This document shows positions 23,822 through 32,735 of a DNA stretch of 64,000 bases, in pieces. Positions within the stretch are counted from its first letter, which is position 1; the number at the start of each line of letters is the position of its first letter. Origin of the DNA: Burkholderia pseudomultivorans (GTDB lineage: Bacteria > Pseudomonadota > Gammaproteobacteria > Burkholderiales > Burkholderiaceae). The position numbers and the translations under genes are program-made. The stretch is from assembly GCF_902499075.1 (NCBI RefSeq), contig NZ_CABVPP010000031.1, positions 1 to 64,000 on the forward strand. The letters run 5' to 3'. The notes beneath the pieces are model-generated. The model saw only the letters and a program-made list of their open reading frames with translations. It was not told where the DNA came from and did no database searches.

Positions 23822-24678
23822 GGCCGGCCTCCGTCGTCGAGGACAAACCGTTTCGGCCCGCCCACCGTCGCGAACGTGACGGTCCGGGCGTCGACCCGCG
23901 CGACATGCGACGCTCCGAGCGCGTCACCGGGCGCCACCGCCGTGAACGCACCGTCGCCGTCGTCGAACAGGGCGAGACCGGCGCGCGCATCGCGGATCAC
24001 GCCGGCCAGGCGGGGTGATCGACCGCCGCCTGCCGCGAATGCTTCGGCGCGGCCGAACGGGTCGTGATCTGGCACGACATCGGGAACCGACGCCGTAGAC
24101 TGCACGACCGCGAGGCCCGGAAACGCAGGAAAAACGTCCAGCGACATGTCCACGCGCGGCATCGATGCCGCCCGCTCGATGCGCAGCGTCGCCGGCACCG
24201 CGAGCACCGGCAAACCGGCAAGCCCGTCGATCGTGCGCAGCAACGCCGGAAAGCCGCCGTCCGCGACGAGACGCACGGCGCGGCGCCCGTCCGGCGCCGC
24301 CTCGTCCGGTCGCTGCGGTTCGATCGACACGATCTGCAGCCCGCTCGACGCAGCGAGGTCGGCCAGTTCCAGCATCAGCGCGGCCCACTCGAGCGCCCGC
24401 GCCGGGCGATCGCCATGCGCCGGCGGCGCGCCGCGATGTTGCGACGCTGAGGCGAGCACGCGTTCCGCGTCGGCCGCGCGCATCCGCGTCGTTTCCAGCA
24501 ACGCACGACTGCGCGCGAGCCCGCTCCAGTCGCCCGCATCGGCCAGATGCATGCCGCCCGCCAGCACAACCGCAAATGCCAGCGCGCAGCCGGCCGCATG
24601 TGCGACGGCCGGCGGCAGGCGCCGCCCGGTCGGCCGCGCCTCGCCGGCCAATGCAAAGCGGTGCGCGATCGCCGTCAT
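23818..24678 (-). CDS. Fused PilO-PilP-like type IV pilus assembly protein
   Basis: A 286-residue protein. Residues 1 to about 50 hold a short cytoplasmic start and one TM helix; a coiled-coil-like stretch and a ferredoxin-like region (LQIVSIEPQRP, then PALLRTIDGLAGLPVLAVPATLRIE) follow as in PilO. The last 70 or so residues (LAGVIRDARAGLALF to FVLDDGGRP) match the PilP/GspC homology domain that contacts the secretin. PilP is normally a separate lipoprotein; here there is no lipobox and no break in the frame. It overlaps pilN upstream and pilQ downstream by 4 bases each. Assignment rests on position and fold-like patterns rather than strong motifs. Confidence 0.75.
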   Translation of the reverse strand: MTAIAHRFALAGEARPTGRRLPPAVAHAAGCALAFAVVLAGGMHLADAGDWSGLARSRALLETTRMRAADAERVLASASQHRGAPPAHGDRPARALEWAALMLELADLAASSGLQIVSIEPQRPDEAAPDGRRAVRLVADGGFPALLRTIDGLAGLPVLAVPATLRIERAASMPRVDMSLDVFPAFPGLAVVQSTASVPDVVPDHDPFGRAEAFAAGGGRSPRLAGVIRDARAGLALFDDGDGAFTAVAPGDALGASHVARVDARTVTFATVGGPKRFVLDDGGRP

Positions 24679-25301
24679 GCGCCACCTCCCGCCGCGCCCG
24701 GTTGCGGCGGCGCTTCGTCGCGCCAGCGCAGTTGCACGGAGAACCGGAACGGTGCCGCGGCCGCGTCTGCCTGCGCGGCCGGAGCCGGCTTCAGCGAGCC
24801 GACATCGATTCGCCAGTCCTGCCGTTCGCGCGCGACGCCGGCGAGCCATTGCGCCGCCGCCCGATAGTTCGTCGCATGCAAGTCGAGCGTCGCGCCGGAA
24901 AACGTCACGTGCAGCGCGTCGAGCCTCACGGCGCCGTCGCGTGCCCGTGCCAGCATCGCCAGCAGCGCGGCAATGCGCCGGTATGGCGCGGCCAGCACGG
25001 CCGCCTGCGCATCGCGCTGCGCGACGCCGGCAGCCGCGCTCGCAGCGCGCGTGGCCGCATCGACCTGCGGCTGCACCCGCCGCAAGCGCGCCTCCACCCG
25101 GGCGCGCTCGGCATCCAGCCCCGTCCGCCGCCATGCCGCGCCCGCAGTCCACAGGCCGACGCCCAGCACACCGAGCAGTATCGCCGCCCCGCACTGCGCA
25201 GCCCGGCGCCGCCGCAGCGCCTGCGCGAGCCGCTCGCGGTACGGCAGCAGGTTGAAGCCACCGAGCCCGTACCCCGCCGCACCCACGCGCCCGGCCCTCA
25301 T
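24675..25301 (-). CDS. pilN: Type IV pilus assembly protein PilN
   Basis: A 208-residue inner-membrane protein. The FNLLPYRE motif near residue 16, which inserts into PilM, is the family hallmark. One TM helix follows (about 35-55), then a coiled-coil stretch and a periplasmic alpha/beta domain. With PilM, PilO and PilP it forms the alignment subcomplex linking the cytoplasmic motor to the secretin. The ATG at 25301 overlaps the pilM stop by 4 bases. Confidence 0.88.
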   Translation of the reverse strand: MRAGRVGAAGYGLGGFNLLPYRERLAQALRRRRAAQCGAAILLGVLGVGLWTAGAAWRRTGLDAERARVEARLRRVQPQVDAATRAASAAAGVAQRDAQAAVLAAPYRRIAALLAMLARARDGAVRLDALHVTFSGATLDLHATNYRAAAQWLAGVARERQDWRIDVGSLKPAPAAQADAAAAPFRFSVQLRWRDEAPPQPGAAGGGA

Positions 25302-26224
25302 TCCCACACCCCGCGCAAGGCCAGCCCGAACGCGACCGCAAACGCCGGGCAACTCGACGCCCCGGCCGGAGCCGACGGCCGCCCGTCCCACCCGGTACAG
25401 TCGAACGGCACCGCGTTCGCACCGAGCACGTCGCCGATATCGGCGACGGACAGGCCGAAACGCCCGACGCTGCGCGCGTCGCCGGCCACGAGCACGCAGC
25501 GGGCCGATCCGAGCGTGCCGTGGCGCAGCGCATCGGCAAATGCCGCCGTCATGCCGGTGGACAGCGCAAGCGCCGGCGACGCCAGCGCCCCGTCGACCCG
25601 CCAGCCGCGCACACCCGTATCGGAGAACCAGAGCGCCGCGTAAGCGCCTTGCGCGTCGAGCTCGAACTGCGCGGCATAACGCAGTGCACGCAGCGCGGCG
25701 GCCGACTCGCCGTCGACGGCCGTCAGGTCGATCCCGGCCTGCGCGGCGACGTCGATCCGCCTTTCGAGCAGCGCCAGCGGCGCCGCCGCGACCGCGATTT
25801 CGCCCGCCTGCTCGCCGTCGCCCTGCCGCCAGTCGTACGCCACGGCGTCCGGCGCCAGCCCCGAGATCTGCTCGGCGGCCTGCCGCGCAGCATCCGCGAC
25901 GTCGGCGCGCCCGGCCAGATCGAGCGTCGCGACATGCATCTCGTCGTCGCGCAGTGCCATCACGCCGCGCGCGTCGCACCGCACGCCCGCCGCGGACAGC
26001 CGCTCCGCCGCTGCCGCCAGTGCCCGTGCGACCGCCGCCCAGCGCGCCGCTTCCGGCCCGGCCGACAATGCGACCGGCTCGCGCTCGAGCCCCTCGATGC
26101 GAACGTCCGCAATCCGGCCGCGCCGGCTCAGCACCACCACCCTGACCTCGTCCTCGCCGACGTCGATTCCCGTCGACCGGTGCCGGCCCTGCACGAACCG
26201 CGCAGCCGTCCATCGTCCTGTCAT
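25298..26224 (-). CDS. pilM: Type IV pilus assembly ATPase-like protein PilM
   Basis: A 308-residue cytoplasmic actin-fold protein. STGIDVGEDEVRVVVLSRRG near the start corresponds to the phosphate-1 loop of PilM/FtsA-type proteins. It is divergent, with few other strict motifs, so the call rests also on position as the first gene of the pilMNOPQ order. The ATG at 26224 follows GGGAGG at good spacing. It is divergent from the PBP1A gene, with a shared 215-base promoter region. Confidence 0.85.
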   Translation of the reverse strand: MTGRWTAARFVQGRHRSTGIDVGEDEVRVVVLSRRGRIADVRIEGLEREPVALSAGPEAARWAAVARALAAAAERLSAAGVRCDARGVMALRDDEMHVATLDLAGRADVADAARQAAEQISGLAPDAVAYDWRQGDGEQAGEIAVAAAPLALLERRIDVAAQAGIDLTAVDGESAAALRALRYAAQFELDAQGAYAALWFSDTGVRGWRVDGALASPALALSTGMTAAFADALRHGTLGSARCVLVAGDARSVGRFGLSVADIGDVLGANAVPFDCTGWDGRPSAPAGASSCPAFAVAFGLALRGVWE

Positions 26225-26414
26225 CCCAGCCTCCCGCGATCGTCGCGGCCCATGCCGCGATCCGAGGCCTGATTCTGCGGAGCGGCGCACGCGGCCGACA
26301 GTCGGCCGAACGGCCAGCCCAGGTTCGCAGCGGCCGCCGACGGGCTATGCTGGCGACATCGCGGCCCGCGGTTTCCCGGCGGCCCCCGCGTCAGGACCGG
26401 TCTTACCGGGCAGC

Positions 26415-26420
26415 TATAAT
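26415..26420 (+). promoter_or_regulatory. -10 element of the PBP1A gene
   Basis: A perfect TATAAT lies 20 bases before the PBP1A start codon, so the transcript leader would be only about 13-20 bases. No good -35 hexamer is seen at 17-18 bases upstream. Confidence 0.45.
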
Positions 26421-26439
26421 CGCGGGACTGTTTTCCGGT

Positions 26440-28833
26440 ATGCCTATGCAATCCACGTCTCCTACGTCCCCGCCTCCCGCCCCGGAACCGAAGAAGCGTC
26501 CCTGGTGGCAGAAAGCCCTGCTCGGGCTCGCCGCGATGTGCGTCGCGCTCGTCGTCGCCGGCGGCCTCGTGCTCGGCTATGCGCTCGTCGTCGCGTGGCC
26601 GAACATGCCGTCGCTCGACGCGCTGACCGACTACCGGCCGAAGGTGCCGCTGCGCATCTACACGTCCGATCACGTGCTGATCGGCGAATTCGGCGAGGAG
26701 CGCCGCGACATCGTCCATTTCAAGGACGTGCCCGACTCGCTGAAGAAGGCGATCCTCGCGATCGAGGACGCGCGCTTCTACGATCACGGCGGCGTCGACC
26801 TGACCGGCATCGTCCGCGCCGGCTTCGTCGCGCTGACCAATGGTCACGCGTCGCAGGGCGCCAGCACGATCACGATGCAGGTCGCGCGCAACTTCTTCCT
26901 GTCGAGCGAGAAGACCTACACGCGCAAGATCTACGAGATGCTGCTCGCGTACCGGATCGAGCGCGCGCTGACGAAGGATCAGATTCTCGAGGTCTACATG
27001 AATCAGATCTATCTCGGCCAGCGCGCCTATGGCTTCGCGAGCGCCGCGCGGGTCTATTTCGGCAAGGACCTGAAGGACATCACGCTCGCGGAAGCCGCGA
27101 TGCTCGCGGGCCTGCCGAAGGCGCCGTCCGCCTACAACCCGGTCGTCAACCCGAAGCGCGCGAAGGTGCGCCAGGAATACATCCTGCAGCGGATGCTCGA
27201 GCTGAACTTCATCACGCGCGAGCAGTACGACGAAGCCGTCGCGCAGCCGCTCGTCGTGAAGGGCGCAGGCCGCGAATACAGCGTGCACGCGGAGTACGTC
27301 GCGGAAATGGTCCGGCAGATGATGTATGCGCAGTACCGCGAGGAAACCTATACGCGCGGCTTCAACGTCGTCACGACGATCGACTCCGCCGACCAGCAGG
27401 TCGCATACACCGCGCTGCGCAAGGGCATCATGGATTACGAGCGCCGCCACGGCTATCGCGGGCCGGAAGGCTTCATCGAGCTGCCGGCCGCCGCCGACGA
27501 CCGCGAACAGGCGATCGACGACGCGCTGCTCGAACACCCGGACAACGGTGAACTGATCGCGGCGGTCGTCACGGCTGCGAGCCCGCGGCAGATCACGGTC
27601 GCGTTCATCGACGGCAGCAGCGCGACGATCGACGGCGACAACCTGCGCTTCGCGTCGGGCGCGCTGTCCGCCAATGCGCAGCCGAACCGCCGGATCCGCC
27701 CCGGCGCGATCGTCCGCGTCGTGAAGAACGATGCCGGCAAGTGGTCGATCACGCAGTTGCCGCAGGTCGAGGGCGCGTTCATCTCGATCGTCCCGCAGGA
27801 CGGCGCAATCCGTTCGCTCGTCGGCGGCTTCGACTACAACAAGAACAAGTTCAACCACGTCACGCAGGCGTGGCGGCAGCCCGGCTCGTCGTTCAAGCCG
27901 TTCATCTACTCGGCGTCGCTCGACAAGGGCCTTGGGCCGGCCACGGTGATCAACGACGGTCCGCTGTACTTCAGCGCCGCCGAGACGGGCGGCCAGCCGT
28001 GGGAGCCGAAGAACTACGGCGGCGGCTTCGAGGGCCCGATGACGATGCGCACCGCGCTGCAGCGCTCGCGCAACCTCGTGTCGATCCGGATCCTGAACCA
28101 TATCGGCACGAAGTACGCGCAGCAATACATCACGCGCTTCGGCTTCGACGCCGATCGTCACCCGGCCTACCTGCCGATGGCGCTCGGCGCGGGCCAGGTC
28201 ACGCCGCTGCAGATGGCCGGCGCGTACTCGGTGTTCGCGAACGGCGGCTACCGCATCAATCCGTACCTGATCGCCGAAGTCACCGATCCGAACGGCGCGA
28301 TCGTCGCGCGCGCGCAGCCGCTCGTCGCGGATCAGAACGCGCCGCGCGCGATCGATGCGCGCAACGCGTACGTGACCAACAGCCTGCTGCAGAGCGTCGC
28401 GCAGCGCGGCACGGGGGCGCGGACCAACGTGCTGAAGCGCACCGACCTGGCGGGCAAGACCGGCACGACCAACGACTCGCACGATGCATGGTTCGCCGGC
28501 TACCAGCACACGCTCGCCGCGATCGCGTGGATCGGCTACGACAATCCGCGCAGCCTCGGCGATCGCGAAACGGGCGGCGGCCTCGCGCTGCCGGTGTGGA
28601 TCGACTACATGGGCGCCGCGCTGAAGGGCGTGCCCGAGTACAAGCCGACGATGCCCGAAGGTGTCGAATCGCTGGGCGGCGAGCTGTACTTCACCGACTT
28701 CACGCCGGGCCACGGCTTCGTGTCGACGGTCGGCGTGCCGCAGGCGGCGCCTGCGCAAAATACCGACGAGGCCGTGCCGCATGTCGACGAGCAGGAAAAG
28801 CAGGACATCATGAACCTGTTCCGCGGCCACTGA
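26440..28833 (+). CDS. mrcA: Penicillin-binding protein 1A
   Basis: A 797-residue bifunctional class A PBP. A short cytoplasmic tail and one TM helix (about 26-51) anchor it. The glycosyltransferase family 51 domain shows EDARFYDHGGVD with the catalytic Glu, QGASTITMQVARNFFL and RKIYEMLLAYRIE. An OB-like insert follows, then the transpeptidase with SSFK as the SxxK motif, SRN, and KTGTTND. It polymerises and cross-links peptidoglycan in the periplasm. ATG at 26440 (MPMQST) or 26446 are equally possible; an earlier frame start lies before the -10 element and is rejected. Synteny with the pil and aro genes matches other proteobacteria. Confidence 0.95.
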   Translation: MPMQSTSPTSPPPAPEPKKRPWWQKALLGLAAMCVALVVAGGLVLGYALVVAWPNMPSLDALTDYRPKVPLRIYTSDHVLIGEFGEERRDIVHFKDVPDSLKKAILAIEDARFYDHGGVDLTGIVRAGFVALTNGHASQGASTITMQVARNFFLSSEKTYTRKIYEMLLAYRIERALTKDQILEVYMNQIYLGQRAYGFASAARVYFGKDLKDITLAEAAMLAGLPKAPSAYNPVVNPKRAKVRQEYILQRMLELNFITREQYDEAVAQPLVVKGAGREYSVHAEYVAEMVRQMMYAQYREETYTRGFNVVTTIDSADQQVAYTALRKGIMDYERRHGYRGPEGFIELPAAADDREQAIDDALLEHPDNGELIAAVVTAASPRQITVAFIDGSSATIDGDNLRFASGALSANAQPNRRIRPGAIVRVVKNDAGKWSITQLPQVEGAFISIVPQDGAIRSLVGGFDYNKNKFNHVTQAWRQPGSSFKPFIYSASLDKGLGPATVINDGPLYFSAAETGGQPWEPKNYGGGFEGPMTMRTALQRSRNLVSIRILNHIGTKYAQQYITRFGFDADRHPAYLPMALGAGQVTPLQMAGAYSVFANGGYRINPYLIAEVTDPNGAIVARAQPLVADQNAPRAIDARNAYVTNSLLQSVAQRGTGARTNVLKRTDLAGKTGTTNDSHDAWFAGYQHTLAAIAWIGYDNPRSLGDRETGGGLALPVWIDYMGAALKGVPEYKPTMPEGVESLGGELYFTDFTPGHGFVSTVGVPQAAPAQNTDEAVPHVDEQEKQDIMNLFRGH

Positions 28834-28850
28834 CGAACGCCCGAAAACGA

Positions 28851-28876
28851 CAAAAGCGCCCCGCGGGGCGCTTTTG
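28851..28876. terminator. Bidirectional terminator between mrcA and cyaY
   Basis: A perfect palindrome, CAAAAGCGCCCCG with CGGGGCGCTTTTG, gives a GC stem flanked by A and T runs, so it can work in both directions for the convergent mrcA and cyaY genes. Confidence 0.85.
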
Positions 28877-28941
28877 TCATGGGTGCGACGTCTCGGATCT
28901 CGGAGCGATGCCCGCCCGAGGCCGGGCGACAGCCCTGCGCG

Positions 28942-29292
<351 letters not shown>

Positions 29293-29304
29293 TCAGGGAC
29301 GATC

Positions 29305-29574
29305 ATGCGAGTCGTTTTCCGGATGAGCGCGATTGTAGCGGCTTTGGCGATTCTTGCCGGCTGCGGTCAACGCGGTCCGCTCTATCTGCCCACCGTGCCG
29401 CCACTGCCGCAAAAGCCGATCCAGCAGCAGGATACGCCGCCGTCGGACGTGACGCCGACCGACGAAAACGCGTCCGACGACAGCACGTCCGGTAGCTCGC
29501 TCACGCTGTCGCCCGAACTGTCGGGCGGCGCCGGCAAAGCTCCCGCCCCGGCCTCCAGCCCGTCCGCCCAGTAA
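29305..29574 (+). CDS. lptM: Small outer-membrane lipoprotein LptM (YifL family)
   Basis: An 89-residue lipoprotein precursor. The signal peptide ends in the lipobox LAGC with Cys20 as the lipidated residue. Immediately after it, GQRGPLYLP is the conserved LptM/YifL motif, the part that assists folding of the LPS translocon LptD. The rest is Pro/Ser/Thr-rich and probably disordered. Position divergent from cyaY is the classical one. In many proteobacteria lysA or dapF follows; here a terminator and the minus-strand msrQ follow instead. Confidence 0.88.
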   Translation: MRVVFRMSAIVAALAILAGCGQRGPLYLPTVPPLPQKPIQQQDTPPSDVTPTDENASDDSTSGSSLTLSPELSGGAGKAPAPASSPSAQ

Positions 29575-29593
29575 CGCGCCCGGCCCGGCAAAC

Positions 29594-29621
29594 AAGGCGA
29601 TGACCGTCCGGTCGTCGCCTT
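29594..29621 (+). terminator. Rho-independent terminator of lptM
   Basis: AAGGCGATGAC pairs with GTCGTCGCCTT (one mismatch) around a 6-base loop and is followed by TCGTTTTTTT. It lies 20 bases past the lptM stop and makes lptM a single-gene transcript. Confidence 0.8.
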
Positions 29622-29644
29622 TCGTTTTTTTCAGGCCGGCGCCG

Positions 29645-30331
29645 TCACGCGCGCCGGCGCCGCCAGCCCCACGCAATCAGCCGCCAGCCGAGCAGCACCG
29701 CGACGATCGCCGCATACAGCTTCGGCTGCGCGAGATCGTGCTTGCCGGCCTTCATCCACCAGAAATGCAGCACGCCGAACGCCGCGATCGCATAGATCGC
29801 GCGATGCAGCGTCGCCCAGTGGCGGCCGAGGCGGCGCACCATCGCGCGCGGCGACGTCGCGGCGAGCGGGATCAGCAGCACGAACGCGGCAAAGCCGACC
29901 GTGATGAACGGCCGCTTGCCGACGTCCTTCAGGATCGCGACGACGTCGAACCACTTGTCGAACCACAGATAGGTCGTGAAGTGCAGCGTCGCGTAGAAGA
30001 ACGCGAACAGCCCGATCATCCGGCGAAAGCGCAGCAGCGCCGCGACGCCCGTCACGCGTCGCAGCGGCGTGACGGCGAGCGTCACGCACAGCAGCACGAG
30101 CGTCCACAGGCCGGTCGAGCGTGTGACGAATTCGATCGGATTCGCGCCGAGCCGGTCGGTCAGCCCGAACAGCACGAGACGCGCGAGCGGGTACAGCCCC
30201 GCCGCGAAAACCAGCAGCTTGGCCGGCGCGAGCCAGCGCGGCACGGCGGTGCGCACCGTGCCGCCGCGGGCGGTGCCGGCGGCCGAGCGCGTGCCGTCCG
30301 CGCGCGCGGGCGTCAGCGTCGTGGGCGTCAT
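29645..30331 (-). CDS. msrQ: Sulfoxide reductase haem-binding subunit MsrQ
   Basis: A 228-residue inner-membrane protein of the ferric-reductase-like family with about six TM segments. The histidines in YATLHFTTYLWF, HWATLHRAIY and GVLHFWWM are the expected haem b ligands. It carries electrons from the quinone pool or cytoplasmic flavin to the periplasmic MsrP. It lies 20 bases downstream of msrP. The ATG at 30331 gives the normal family length. Confidence 0.93.
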   Translation of the reverse strand: MTPTTLTPARADGTRSAAGTARGGTVRTAVPRWLAPAKLLVFAAGLYPLARLVLFGLTDRLGANPIEFVTRSTGLWTLVLLCVTLAVTPLRRVTGVAALLRFRRMIGLFAFFYATLHFTTYLWFDKWFDVVAILKDVGKRPFITVGFAAFVLLIPLAATSPRAMVRRLGRHWATLHRAIYAIAAFGVLHFWWMKAGKHDLAQPKLYAAIVAVLLGWRLIAWGWRRRRA

Positions 30332-30351
30332 GTCGTTTCTCACCGTCGCAC

Positions 30352-31347
30352 TCAGAAATTCTTCTTCAGGTCCATGCCCTGATACATCGACGCGACGAGA
30401 TCGCCGTACCCGTTGAACATCAGCGTCTTGCGCTTCGGCGTGAAGAAGCCGTCCTCGCCGATACGCCGCTCGGTCGCCTGGCTCCAGCGCGGGTGATCGA
30501 CGTTCGGGTTCACGTTCGAATAGAACCCGTACTCGTTCGGCGCATAGGTGTTCCAGCTCGTCTTCGGCTGCCGGTCGACGAAGCGGATCTTCACCAGCGA
30601 TTTCGCACTCTTGAACCCGTACTTCCACGGCACCACGATCCGCACCGGCGCGCCGTTCTGGTTCGGCAGCACCTGCCCGTAGACGCCCATCGTCAGCAGC
30701 GTCAGCGGATGCATCGCCTCGTCGATCCGCAGGCCCTCCGAATACGGCCAGTCGAGCACGGGCGTCGACAGGCCCGGCATCTGCGACGGATCGGCAAGCG
30801 TGACGAACTGCACGTATTTCGCGTTGCCGGTCGGTTGCACGCGCTTGATCAGCTCGGACAGCGGCACGCCGATCCACGGAATCACCATCGACCAGCCTTC
30901 GACGCAGCGCAGCCGGTACACGCGCTCCTCGAGCGGCGCGAGCTTCAGCAGCTCGTCGAGATCGAACACCTTCGGGTGCAGCACCTCGCCCTCGACGCTC
31001 ACGCGCCACGGGCGCGGCTTCAGCGTGCCGGCGTTCTGCGCCGGATCGCCCTTGTCGGTGCCGAATTCGTAGAAGTTGTTGTAGGTCGTGATGTCCTTGA
31101 ACGACGTCACCTTGTCGGCCGCGACGAACTTCGGGTTGGTTTTCGCGACCAGCTTCGCCGCCCGCGCATCGGGCGACGCATACGCGGCGAACGCGCCGCC
31201 GCTGCCGCCGAACAGCCCGCCCGCCGCCGCCACGCCGGCCGCCTGCAATACGCGCCGCCGATTCTCGAACAGCGCGCGCGGCGTGATCTCGCTGCGCGCT
31301 ATGTCGTCGCCGAGCAGTACGTTCCGGAAAGGACGCTTGATCCACAT
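30352..31347 (-). CDS. msrP: Protein-methionine-sulfoxide reductase catalytic subunit MsrP
   Basis: A 331-residue molybdoenzyme that repairs oxidised methionines in periplasmic proteins. The N-terminal [11 protein letters not shown] twin-arginine motif (residues about 29-37) and the following hydrophobic stretch send it through Tat after cofactor loading. Cys148 in [15 protein letters not shown] ligates the molybdenum of the molybdopterin. The ATG at 31347 is preceded by AGGAGGAAC and fits the family start MWIKRPFRN. It forms an operon with msrQ. Confidence 0.95.
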   Translation of the reverse strand: MWIKRPFRNVLLGDDIARSEITPRALFENRRRVLQAAGVAAAGGLFGGSGGAFAAYASPDARAAKLVAKTNPKFVAADKVTSFKDITTYNNFYEFGTDKGDPAQNAGTLKPRPWRVSVEGEVLHPKVFDLDELLKLAPLEERVYRLRCVEGWSMVIPWIGVPLSELIKRVQPTGNAKYVQFVTLADPSQMPGLSTPVLDWPYSEGLRIDEAMHPLTLLTMGVYGQVLPNQNGAPVRIVVPWKYGFKSAKSLVKIRFVDRQPKTSWNTYAPNEYGFYSNVNPNVDHPRWSQATERRIGEDGFFTPKRKTLMFNGYGDLVASMYQGMDLKKNF

Positions 31348-31485
31348 CGTGCAGTTCCTCCTGCGCGCGCCGCGCGCACGCTTCGTCAGGGGCGGGCTCC
31401 GCTGCAGCCGGAGCCGCACCGGCGTTCGACCCGATCCATCATGCGCCGTTCGACGCCCGGACCGCCCGCCCGTTACAAAAAGAAA

Positions 31486-31513
31486 ACCGCCGGGCACACG
31501 GTGCGCCGGCGGT
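31486..31513 (-). terminator. Rho-independent terminator of the resB-ccsB unit
   Basis: ACCGCCGG pairs with CCGGCGGT around a 12-base loop. On the minus strand the stem is followed by TTTTCTTTTT. It lies about 30 bases past the ccsB stop and separates it from msrP. Confidence 0.8.
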
Positions 31514-31540
31514 CTTTTAGTCGGACGAGCGTCGGAAATC

Positions 31541-32731
31541 TTACAGCTTGCCGTAGCTGTGCAGCCCGGACAGGAACATGTTGACGCCGAGGAACGCGAA
31601 GGTCGTCACCAGCAGGCCGGTGAGCGCCCACCATGCGGCCACCGTGCCGCGCAGCCCCTTCATCAGGCGCATGTGCAGCCACGCCGCGTAGTTGAGCCAC
31701 ACGATCAGCGCCCAGGTTTCCTTCGGATCCCAGCTCCAGTAGCCGCCCCATGCTTCGGCCGCCCACAGCGCGCCGAGGATCGTCGCGATCGTGAAGAACG
31801 CGAAACCGACCGCGATCGACTTGTACATCACGTCGTCGAGCACGTCGAGCGTCGGCAGGCGATCGGCGAGCACGCCGCGTTCCTTCATCAGGTACGCGAC
31901 CGACACCATCGCCGACAGCGCGAAGCTGCCGTAGCCGATGAAGTTCGCCGGCACGTGGATCTTCATCCACCAGCTCTGCAGCGCCGGCACGAGCGGCTGG
32001 ATCTGCTGCGCATCGCGTGCGACCGAGTACCACATCAGGAAGCCGACCGCCGCGCTGATGACCAGCAGCACGAACGCGCCGAGCGCACGCGTGCCGTAGT
32101 GGCCTTCGTAATACAGATAGAGCAGCGCGGTGATCAGGCTGAACAGCACGAACACTTCGTACAGGTTCGACACCGGGATGTGCCCGACATCGGCGCCGAT
32201 CAGGTAGGACTCGTACCAGCGCACCATCAGCCCGGTGAAGCCCATCAGCACCGCGACCCACGTGAGCTTCTGGCCGATCGCCGACCCCGATTCCGAACGC
32301 GCGAGCAGGCCGATCCAGTAGAACAGCGTCGCGAGCACGAACAGCGCGCTCATCCACAGAATCGCCGACTGGCTCGACAGGAAATACTTGAGGAAGAACG
32401 CCGAATCGGCGCGAGCAAGGTCGCCCTGGTAGATCCGGATCGCCAGCAGCGCCAGCACCGCGATCGACGCCATCAGCAGCCGCGCGGGCTTCCAGCGCCA
32501 GCCGAGCGCGATCAGCGCCGGCACGGTGCCGACCAGCACGGCCTTGTCGTAGTAATTCATGTGCGCGTTGTAGTGCACGAGCGCATAACCCGCGCCCGCC
32601 ACGAGCACCAGCGCGAACAGCCAGTCGACCAGCGACAGGCGCGCGAAGAACGGACGATCGTCGAACGGCGCGGCCGCAACCGGGGCCTGGGTCGACGCCG
32701 AATGGGCAGAAGAAACTTGAGTGAGATCCAT
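31541..32731 (-). CDS. ccsB: System II cytochrome c biogenesis protein CcsB (ResC/CcsA-type)
   Basis: A 396-residue polytopic membrane protein. The tryptophan-rich [19 protein letters not shown] near residue 300 is the WWD haem-handling signature, and conserved histidines flank it. With ResB it transports haem across the membrane and attaches it to CxxCH motifs of apocytochromes c. It starts 4 bases after the resB stop and the genes are surely co-transcribed. Confidence 0.93.
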   Translation of the reverse strand: MDLTQVSSAHSASTQAPVAAAPFDDRPFFARLSLVDWLFALVLVAGAGYALVHYNAHMNYYDKAVLVGTVPALIALGWRWKPARLLMASIAVLALLAIRIYQGDLARADSAFFLKYFLSSQSAILWMSALFVLATLFYWIGLLARSESGSAIGQKLTWVAVLMGFTGLMVRWYESYLIGADVGHIPVSNLYEVFVLFSLITALLYLYYEGHYGTRALGAFVLLVISAAVGFLMWYSVARDAQQIQPLVPALQSWWMKIHVPANFIGYGSFALSAMVSVAYLMKERGVLADRLPTLDVLDDVMYKSIAVGFAFFTIATILGALWAAEAWGGYWSWDPKETWALIVWLNYAAWLHMRLMKGLRGTVAAWWALTGLLVTTFAFLGVNMFLSGLHSYGKL

Positions 32732-32735
32732 GATG

